Shown: positions 7,062-11,649 of the stretch, in pieces | Numbering within the stretch: the stretch's first letter is position 1 | How the letters are laid out: the number at the start of each line of letters is the position of its first letter | Source: Actinomycetes bacterium | GTDB lineage: Bacteria; Actinomycetota; Actinomycetes; Actinomycetales; Microbacteriaceae | Assembly: GCA_023457615.1 (NCBI GenBank) | Contig: JAEWKY010000253.1 | Span: 1-11,649 of the forward strand | Length of the DNA stretch: 11,649 nucleotides | Direction of reading: 5' to 3' | The notes under the pieces: generated by a model | Database searches by the model: none | What the model was told of the DNA's origin: nothing | What the model saw: only the letters and a program-made list of their open reading frames with translations | Program-made: the position numbers and the translations under genes

Positions 7062-7067
7062 TAGCCT
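7062..7067 (+). promoter_or_regulatory. -10 element TAGCCT of ugd, leaderless geometry
   Basis: TAGCCT fits TANNNT and ends 7 nt before GTG 7075, so transcription would begin at or within a base of the start codon. There is no Shine-Dalgarno-like sequence in the preceding 20 nt, which supports a leaderless mRNA. Confidence 0.6.
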
Positions 7068-7074
7068 GCCGACC

Positions 7075-8391
7075 GTGAGGGTCTCCGTCATCGGCTGCGG
7101 CTACCTCGGAGCAGTTCACGCGGCGTGCATGGCCGAACTGGGTCACGAGGTCGTCGGCATCGACAGCGACGCCGCCAAGGTCGCGCGGCTCGCGAGCGCC
7201 GAGGCCCCGTTCTTCGAACCCGAGCTCCAGGAGCTCCTCGAACGCGGCGTCGCCTCTGGCCGCCTCCGCTTCACGACCGACCTCGCCGAGGTCGCCTCGA
7301 GCGTCGTGCACTTCGTCGCGGTCGGCACCCCCGAGCTCGGCACCGACCGGGTCACCGACCTCAGCGCGCTCGACCGGGTGTTCGAGGATCTCGTCCCGCA
7401 CCTCGAGGCCGGCGACATCGTCGTCGGCAAGTCCACCGTGCCGATCGGCACCGCCGCGCGGCTCGCCCCCGCGGTCGAGGCGGTCGGCGCGAGCCTCGTC
7501 TGGAACCCCGAGTTCCTGCGCGAGGGCTACGCGGTGCGCGACACGTTCGCCCCCAACCGGCTCGTCTACGGCGTGCGGGAGGGCGACGAGCGCTCGGTGC
7601 GGATGCTCGAGGAGGTCTACGAGGGACTCGACGGCGTCGACATCCCGCGCATCGTCACCGACTTCGCCACCGCCGAGCTCGTGAAGGTCTCGGCGAACTC
7701 CTTCCTCGCCACGAAGGTGTCGTTCATCAACGCGATGGCCGAGATCGCGGAGGCCACGGGAGCGGACGTCGTGCAGCTCTCGCAGGCGCTCGGCCACGAT
7801 CCGCGCATCGGCAGCCTCTTCCTCAACGCGGGCGTCGGCTTCGGCGGCGGCTGCCTGCCCAAGGACATCCGCTCGTTCATGGCGTTCGCCGACGAGGTCG
7901 GCACGGGCCAGTCGCTCGGCTTCCTCCGCGAGGTCGAGGCCGTCAACGAGCGGCGCCGGCTGCGCGTCGTCGAGCTCGCCGAGGATGCCTGCGGAGGCAG
8001 CGTCCGCGGCCGCCGGGTCGCGGTGCTCGGGCTCGCCTTCAAGCCCGACTCCGACGACGTGCGCGACTCGCCGGCGCTCCGGGTCGCCCAGGAGCTCGCC
8101 GCGCGCGGCGCCCAGGTCGTCGCGACCGACCCGCACGCGATCGAGACGGCACGCGCCGCCGCCCCCGAGCTCGTCTACGCCCGCACGACGGCGGAGGCGC
8201 TCGCGGGCGCCGAGCTCGTCGTGCTCGTCACCGAGTGGCGGCAGTACCGCGGCCTCGACCCCCTCGCGACGGCCGAGCTCGTCGACCGTCCGTCGATCGT
8301 CGACGGGCGCAACTGCCTCGACCGCGACGGCTGGCGGGCCGCCGGATGGGACTACCGGGCCCCGGGTCGGCCCCATCTCGCCGCCGACTAG
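7075..8391 (+). CDS. ugd: UDP-glucose 6-dehydrogenase
   Basis: Cytoplasmic enzyme of 438 aa that oxidises UDP-glucose to UDP-glucuronate in two NAD+-dependent steps. It has an N-terminal Rossmann domain with GCGYLG (7-12) and acidic D30 at the end of strand two. AVGTP (82-86) and KSTVPIGT (119-126) follow, then NPEFLREG (144-151). The catalytic segment has K204 and N208, and GFGGGCLPKD (255-264) holds nucleophile C260. The C-terminal UDP-binding domain has AFKPDSDDVRDSP (321-333). All catalytic residues expected for the UDP-glucose/GDP-mannose dehydrogenase family are present. UDP-glucose is favoured over GDP-mannose from overall similarity, though motif reading cannot fully settle it. GTG 7075 is chosen because the Rossmann strand starts at residue 2 and the -10 element sits 7 nt upstream. 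rmlC follows after 9 bp. UDP-glucuronate could acidify the polymer or feed pentose sugar pathways. Confidence 0.93.
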   Translation: MRVSVIGCGYLGAVHAACMAELGHEVVGIDSDAAKVARLASAEAPFFEPELQELLERGVASGRLRFTTDLAEVASSVVHFVAVGTPELGTDRVTDLSALDRVFEDLVPHLEAGDIVVGKSTVPIGTAARLAPAVEAVGASLVWNPEFLREGYAVRDTFAPNRLVYGVREGDERSVRMLEEVYEGLDGVDIPRIVTDFATAELVKVSANSFLATKVSFINAMAEIAEATGADVVQLSQALGHDPRIGSLFLNAGVGFGGGCLPKDIRSFMAFADEVGTGQSLGFLREVEAVNERRRLRVVELAEDACGGSVRGRRVAVLGLAFKPDSDDVRDSPALRVAQELAARGAQVVATDPHAIETARAAAPELVYARTTAEALAGAELVVLVTEWRQYRGLDPLATAELVDRPSIVDGRNCLDRDGWRAAGWDYRAPGRPHLAAD

Positions 8392-8394
8392 GAT
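8389..8394 (+). promoter_or_regulatory. TAGGAT element before rmlC (leaderless -10 or RBS)
   Basis: TAGGAT fits TANNNT, ends 6 nt before GTG 8401, and its first three bases are the TAG stop of ugd. It contains AGGA (8390-8393), 7 nt from the start, which could instead be a ribosome binding site in a ugd-rmlCA transcript. Both uses are possible at once. Confidence 0.4.
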
Positions 8395-8400
8395 TCCAGG

Positions 8401-9015
8401 GTGCGCGTACGACCCTTGACGATCCCGGACGCCGTCGAGCTCTCCCCCGTGCGTCACGCCGACGATCGCGGGCTGTTCGTCGAGCTGTTCCGCGTCGACC
8501 GTGCGTCCGAGCTGCTCGGGCACGCGTTCACCCCGGCGCAGGTCAACCTCTCGGTCTCCCGGCGCGGCGTGCTGCGCGGGATCCACTACGCCGATGTGCC
8601 GCTCGGTCAGGCCAAGTACGTCACGGTGCCCTCGGGCAGGGTGCTCGACTTCGTCGTCGATCTGCGCGTCGGCTCGCCGACGTTCGGCACCTGGGACTCG
8701 GTCGTGCTCGACGACGAGGAGCGCCGCGTGCTGTATCTCGCCGAGGGGCTCGGTCACGCCTTCCTCGCGCTGAGCGACGAGGCCACGGTGTGCTACCTCG
8801 TCTCCGACGTCTTCCGCCCCGAGCGCGAGCACGCGGTCGACCCGTTCGACCCGCAGCTCGGGCTCGAGTTCCCGGTGCCCGTCGACGAGCTCGTGCTCTC
8901 GGACAAGGACCGGGAGGCGCCGTCGCTCGCCGCCGCGCTCGAGTCCGGGGCGCTCCCGACGTGGGATGCCTCACGCCGGCGCTACGCCGAGCTCGCGGGG
9001 GAGGGGGCGCGATGA
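8401..9015 (+). CDS. rmlC: dTDP-4-dehydrorhamnose 3,5-epimerase
   Basis: Cupin-fold enzyme of 204 aa for the third step of dTDP-L-rhamnose synthesis, inverting C3 and C5 of the 4-keto sugar. It aligns residue for residue with my recollection of M. tuberculosis RmlC. Landmarks are DRGLFVE (22-28), QVNLSVSRRGVLRGIHY (47-63) with catalytic H62, K72, SPTFGTWDSV (92-101), GLGHAFLALSDEATV (116-130) with H119, Y132, and LSDKD (166-170). Position 138, a tyrosine in the M. tuberculosis sequence as I recall it, is Phe here (codon TTC 8812-8814), and the usual AHGF reads GHAF. All other landmarks are kept, so activity is likely. GTG 8401 gives the family's N-terminus. Its stop overlaps the rmlA start (ATGA). 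rmlB and rmlD are not in this window. Confidence 0.94.
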   Translation: MRVRPLTIPDAVELSPVRHADDRGLFVELFRVDRASELLGHAFTPAQVNLSVSRRGVLRGIHYADVPLGQAKYVTVPSGRVLDFVVDLRVGSPTFGTWDSVVLDDEERRVLYLAEGLGHAFLALSDEATVCYLVSDVFRPEREHAVDPFDPQLGLEFPVPVDELVLSDKDREAPSLAAALESGALPTWDASRRRYAELAGEGAR

Positions 9016-9881
9016 AGGGCATCGTGCTCGCCGGCGGCTCCGGCACGCGCCTCTGGCCGATCACCAAGGGCATCTCGAAGCAGCTCATGCCCGTCTACGA
9101 CAAGCCGATGATCTACTACCCGCTGTCGACGCTCATGATGGCCGGCATCCGGGAGGTCCTGATCATCACGACCCCCGAGCACCGCGACCAGTTCGCGGCG
9201 CTGCTCGGCGACGGGAGCCACCTCGGGCTGCGCCTCGAGTACGCCGTGCAGCCCTCGCCGGACGGCCTCGCCCAGGCGTTCATCATCGGCGAGGAGTTCA
9301 TCGGCGACGACGCCGTCGCGCTCGTCCTCGGCGACAACATCTTCCACGGCGACAGCTTCGCGCAGGCCATCCGCGACCTCGGCGAGCTCGACGGGGGCCT
9401 CATCTTCGCCTACCAGGTCGCCAACCCGCGCGCCTACGGCGTCGTCGAGTTCGACGAGGGCTTCCGCGCGCTGTCGATCGAGGAGAAGCCCGACGAGCCG
9501 AAGAGCTCGTACGCCGTGCCCGGGCTCTACTTCTACGACAACGACGTCGTCGAGGTCGCCCGCGGCATCCGCCCGTCGGCGCGCGGCGAGCTCGAGATCT
9601 CGTCGGTCAACGCCCACTACCTCGAGCGCGGACGGCTGCAGGTGCGCGTGCTCGACCGCGGCACGGCGTGGCTCGACACGGGCACCTTCGAGTCGATGAT
9701 GCAGGCGTCGGAGTACGTGCGCGTCATCGAGGACCGCCAGGGCTACAAGATCGGCTGCCTCGAGGAGGTCGCCTGGCGCGCGGGCTGGATCGACGACACC
9801 CGCCTCGCCGAGATCGCCCAGCCGCTGCTCAAGAGCGGCTACGGGGAGTACCTCCGGCGGCTGCTCGAGTCGCCCCGCTGA
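9012..9881 (+). CDS. rmlA: Glucose-1-phosphate thymidylyltransferase
   Basis: First enzyme of dTDP-L-rhamnose synthesis, joining dTTP and glucose-1-phosphate; usually feedback-inhibited by dTDP-rhamnose. Its 289 aa is the standard length. Motifs are LAGGSGTRL (6-14) for the nucleotide, SKQLMPVYDKP (22-32), GLAQAF (85-90), LGDNI (106-110) with metal ligand D108, IEEKP (156-160), EISSVN (195-200, more often EITDVN) and RGTAWLDTGT (216-225) with D222. The ATG at 9012 overlaps the rmlC stop by 4 bp and is preceded by GGAGG at 9000-9004, 7 nt away, so the two are co-translated. The gene ends 6 bp from the convergent wbbL, with a short hairpin across the junction. No frameshift or missing residue is seen. 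Confidence 0.96.
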   Translation: MKGIVLAGGSGTRLWPITKGISKQLMPVYDKPMIYYPLSTLMMAGIREVLIITTPEHRDQFAALLGDGSHLGLRLEYAVQPSPDGLAQAFIIGEEFIGDDAVALVLGDNIFHGDSFAQAIRDLGELDGGLIFAYQVANPRAYGVVEFDEGFRALSIEEKPDEPKSSYAVPGLYFYDNDVVEVARGIRPSARGELEISSVNAHYLERGRLQVRVLDRGTAWLDTGTFESMMQASEYVRVIEDRQGYKIGCLEEVAWRAGWIDDTRLAEIAQPLLKSGYGEYLRRLLESPR

Positions 9882-9893
9882 GTCGTCTCAGCG
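9876..9893. terminator. Hairpin across the rmlA/wbbL convergent junction
   Basis: A perfect 7-bp stem CGCTGAG/CTCAGCG with a TCGT loop. Its arms contain both stop codons (TGA of rmlA at 9879-9881; TGA of wbbL, read as TCA at 9888-9890). No T-tract follows on either strand, so it is at best a weak bidirectional terminator or an mRNA 3' end stabiliser. Three of the seven pairs follow automatically from two facing TGA codons. Confidence 0.35.
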
Positions 9894-10769
9894 CGCGAGC
9901 CCGCGCACGACGAGCGCCGAGCGCACGGCGAGGCCGGTCGAGATGACCACCCGCACGGGCCACAGCCACCACGCCGCGTACTTGCGGCGGATGAACCGGC
10001 GCGCGCTCGCGTGGTGCGCGCGCACCATGCGCGCCGACTCGCCGCTCGTCGACTGACCGCCGATGTGCAGGGCCGAGGCCGCGGGCTCGTAGACGTTGCG
10101 GTAGCCCCGTCGGCCGAGGCGGTAGCCCAGGTCGACGTCCTCGAAGTACATGAAGTAGCCCTCGTCGAAGCCGCCGATCTCGTCGAACGCGCTGCGCCGC
10201 ACGAGCACGCACGAGCCCGACAGCCAGCCCGCGTCGCGGCGCTCGTCGGCGGGCGCGAGCTCGGCCCGGTAGCGCCGCGTCCACGGGTTGCCGGCCCAGA
10301 GGTTCGAGAACAGCGCGTGCCCGACGCCCGTGCGCAGCGACGGCACCGAGCGCGCCGACGGGTAGGTCGTGCCGTCGGGATTGCGGATGAGCGGGCCGAC
10401 CGACCCGATGCCGTCGTCGGCGCGGCCGGTCGCGACGAGGCGGTCGAGCGCGCCGGCGTCGAGCACGAGGTCGGGGTTCGCGATGAGCACCCACTCGACG
10501 CTCCCGGGGAGGCGCCGCACGGCCGCGTTGACGGCGCCGCCGTAGCCGGGGTTCGCGGGGATCGGCACGTAGTCGGCGCGCGCGCTCTCGGCGATGCGGG
10601 CGGCCTCGCCCTCGGTCGGCAGGTTGTCGGCGACGACGAGGGCGACGGCGGCGGAGGTCGCGGCCGGCACGGAGGCGAGGAAGCCGCTCAGCATCGCGTC
10701 GGAGCGGTAGGCCACGGTGACGATCCCGACGCGGACGTCGGAGGCGTCCGGGGACTCGCTCTGGGGCAC
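9888..10769 (-). CDS. wbbL: WbbL-type rhamnosyltransferase (GlcNAc-PP-polyprenol L-rhamnosyltransferase)
   Basis: GT2, GT-A fold, 293 aa. In mycobacteria WbbL transfers L-rhamnose from dTDP-Rha to GlcNAc-diphospho-decaprenol, building the linker between peptidoglycan and arabinogalactan. Landmarks match M. tuberculosis WbbL as I recall it: ANPGYGGAVNAAV (72-84), LIANPD (95-100) with D100 at the metal site, GPLIRNPDGTTYPSAR (125-140), NPWTRRYR (161-168), GWLSGSCVLVRRSAF (181-195) and GGFDEGYFMYFEDVDLG (199-215) with E210/D211. The usual DNGSTDG loop is altered to DNLPTEG (48-54). A C-terminal basic/aromatic segment (259-293) probably contacts the membrane. GTG 10769 is chosen because the fold begins at about residue 13 and the -10 element lies 8 nt upstream. 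It is divergent from the GT2 gene at 10813 and convergent with rmlA. It probably starts the rhamnose glycan on its lipid carrier; the acceptor in this organism is inferred. Confidence 0.9.
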   Translation of the reverse strand: MPQSESPDASDVRVGIVTVAYRSDAMLSGFLASVPAATSAAVALVVADNLPTEGEAARIAESARADYVPIPANPGYGGAVNAAVRRLPGSVEWVLIANPDLVLDAGALDRLVATGRADDGIGSVGPLIRNPDGTTYPSARSVPSLRTGVGHALFSNLWAGNPWTRRYRAELAPADERRDAGWLSGSCVLVRRSAFDEIGGFDEGYFMYFEDVDLGYRLGRRGYRNVYEPAASALHIGGQSTSGESARMVRAHHASARRFIRRKYAAWWLWPVRVVISTGLAVRSALVVRGLAR

Positions 10770-10777
10770 GGCTTCGC

Positions 10778-10783
10778 ATCCTA
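10778..10783 (-). promoter_or_regulatory. -10 element TAGGAT of wbbL
   Basis: On the minus strand TAGGAT lies 8 nt before GTG 10769, placing the transcript start at or within a base or two of the start codon. The AGGA inside it could alternatively act as a weak, slightly distant ribosome binding site. Confidence 0.45.
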
Positions 10784-10800
10784 TCGGCGTGCGCTCCGCG

Positions 10801-10806
10801 TAGGGT
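10801..10806 (+). promoter_or_regulatory. -10 element TAGGGT of the GT2 gene at 10813
   Basis: TAGGGT fits TANNNT and ends 6 nt before GTG 10813. An in-frame GTG at 10807 directly abuts the hexamer and would be upstream of the predicted transcript start, favouring 10813. It is 17 bp from the divergent wbbL -10, so the two promoters are nearly back to back. Confidence 0.45.
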
Positions 10807-10812
10807 GTGACG

Positions 10813-11649
10813 GTGGCGACCGGGACCCGAGCGACCGCGCTCACGGTCTCCGTGGCGCTGTGCACACGCGACGGCTCGGCCTACGTCGCCGAGCAGGTGC
10901 GCAGCATCCTGAGCCAGCGGCCGGCGCCCGTCGAGCTCGTGGTCGGCGACGACGCGTCGAGCGACGACACGGTCGCGATCGTGGAGCGCACGGTCGCAGA
11001 GCACGGGCCCGGCGTCGCGCTGCGCGTGCTGCGCCACGACCCGCCGCTCGGCGTGGTCGGCAACTTCGCCGCGACGATCGCCGCGACGACGGGCGACCTC
11101 GTCGCGCTGAGCGACCAGGACGACGCGTGGGCGCCCGGCAAGCTCGCCGCCCTCGCGGCGCGGTTCGACGCGGACCCCGACCTCCTGCTCGCGCACAGCG
11201 ACGCGCGGCTCGTCGACGCCGCGGGAGCACCCCTCGGCCTCGGGCTGCTCGACGCCCTCGAGGCGACCCGGGGCGAGCGCGCCGGCCTCGAGCGCGGCGA
11301 CGCCTTCGCGGTGCTGCTGCGCCGCAATCTCGTGACGGGCGCGACCGTCGTCTTCCGGCGCCGGCTGCTCGACGCCGCCGCGCCGTTCCCGGCCGACTGG
11401 GTGCACGACGAGTGGCTCGCCGTGCTCGCCGCCGCCCTCGGCACCCTCCGACTCGACCCCGCGCCGCTCATCGACTACCGCCAGCACGGCGGCAACGAGA
11501 TCGGGGCGCGCAAGCCGACGGCGGCCGATCGGATGGCGCGGTTGCGCGAGGAGCGCGCGGCGCGGTCCGCGCGGCTCATCCGGCGGTCGCAGGCCCTCGT
11601 CGACCGCCTCGAGGGCGTCGGCGCCTCGCCCGCCCGCGTCGTCGCCGCC
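10813..11649 (+). CDS. GT2 family glycosyltransferase, 3' end outside window
   Basis: GT-A glycosyltransferase reading 279 codons from GTG 10813 to the right edge without a stop. The N-terminal nucleotide-binding strand is VSVALCTRDG (12-21). GDDASSDDT (45-53) contacts the nucleotide, SDQDDAW (100-106) holds the DXD metal site, and HDEW (198-201) supplies the likely catalytic Asp (D199). The YRQHGGNEIG stretch (222-231) is common in the branch that includes streptococcal rhamnan glycosyltransferases such as RgpB-type enzymes. The segment after 235 is Arg/Ala-rich and helical and continues out of the window. This SDQDDAW/HDEW branch often uses dTDP-rhamnose, which fits the neighbourhood, but the donor is not proven by sequence. 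It is divergent from wbbL with a 43-bp gap. Two in-frame GTG codons exist (10807, 10813); the latter suits the -10 spacing. Confidence 0.88.
   Translation, partial: MATGTRATALTVSVALCTRDGSAYVAEQVRSILSQRPAPVELVVGDDASSDDTVAIVERTVAEHGPGVALRVLRHDPPLGVVGNFAATIAATTGDLVALSDQDDAWAPGKLAALAARFDADPDLLLAHSDARLVDAAGAPLGLGLLDALEATRGERAGLERGDAFAVLLRRNLVTGATVVFRRRLLDAAAPFPADWVHDEWLAVLAAALGTLRLDPAPLIDYRQHGGNEIGARKPTAADRMARLREERAARSARLIRRSQALVDRLEGVGASPARVVAA

Noticed and set aside
6975..7091. N-terminal extension of the WsaF-like protein from 7091
   Set aside because: It would cover the ugd start, -10 and dyad, and the added residues have no conserved look; GGGAGG before ATG 6974 is far better.
5605..8832. 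A 1075-codon open frame on the minus strand through ugd and the WsaF-like gene
   Set aside because: It is antisense to clearly conserved ugd and rmlC and in another frame of the WsaF-like gene. Its translation is Arg/Asp/Glu/His-rich low-complexity sequence, typical of long spurious frames in high-GC DNA.
7125..9881. A 918-codon plus-strand frame suggesting a fusion upstream of RmlA
   Set aside because: The part before 9012 is Arg/Pro/Ala-rich shadow of ugd and rmlC; RmlA starts cleanly at ATG 9012 with an RBS and a 4-bp overlap.
1..11649. CRISPR arrays, tRNA/rRNA genes, insertion sequences, phage or defence genes
   Set aside because: No regular repeats, no cloverleaf-like or rRNA-like stretches, no transposase or nuclease motifs seen; coding DNA of a polysaccharide locus fills nearly the whole window.

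Overview
The window is a dense, high-GC block of cell-surface polysaccharide genes. The strong G/C bias at third codon positions, GTG starts, TANNNT-type -10 elements placed 6-8 nt before start codons, and the close match of two proteins to my recollection of the M. tuberculosis RmlC and WbbL sequences all point to an actinobacterium. A Micrococcales/Microbacteriaceae-like host is my best guess, but this is inference. There is no tRNA, rRNA, CRISPR array, insertion sequence or integrase, and no gene-free stretch longer than about 100 bp.

Layout, left to right. (1) A leftward pair joined by a 4-bp start/stop overlap: a GT4 glycosyltransferase (1104-2465) followed by a GT2-type glycosyltransferase that runs off the left edge (1-1107). 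(2) A 92-bp divergent intergenic region with two inverted repeats. (3) A rightward unit: an ABC-2 polysaccharide-export permease (Wzm/TagG type, 2558-3376), its overlapping ATPase (Wzt/TagH type, 3373-4131), and a polytopic GtrII-like GT-C membrane glycosyltransferase (4166-5668). (4) A leftward WsaF-like GT4 glycosyltransferase (5652-6974) that overlaps the previous gene tail-to-tail by 17 bp. (5) A 100-bp divergent region with a perfect 7-bp inverted repeat next to the ugd promoter. (6) A rightward nucleotide-sugar group: UDP-glucose 6-dehydrogenase (7075-8391), RmlC (8401-9015) and RmlA (9012-9881). (7) A leftward WbbL-type rhamnosyltransferase (9888-10769), convergent with rmlA across a small hairpin. 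(8) A rightward GT2 glycosyltransferase (10813 to the right edge), divergent from wbbL across 43 bp.

How the genes may work together (inference). RmlA and RmlC supply two of the four steps to dTDP-L-rhamnose; rmlB and rmlD are not in the window. Ugd supplies UDP-glucuronate. WbbL would add the first rhamnose to a GlcNAc-diphospho-polyprenol primer. The cytoplasmic GT2/GT4 enzymes, including the WsaF-like one, would extend the chain, and Wzm/Wzt would flip the finished lipid-linked polymer. The GtrII-like protein could then add side sugars on the outer face from a polyprenyl-phosphate sugar. This resembles the ABC-transporter-dependent rhamnan logic of streptococcal rhamnose polysaccharides and of the Geobacillus S-layer glycan cluster, rebuilt with a mycobacterial-type WbbL.

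No wholly unknown system is evident. The parts most worth a second look are the repeated leaderless-type promoters, the inverted repeat at the ugd promoter, the Y-to-F change at an active-site position of RmlC, and the unusual combination of glycosyltransferases.
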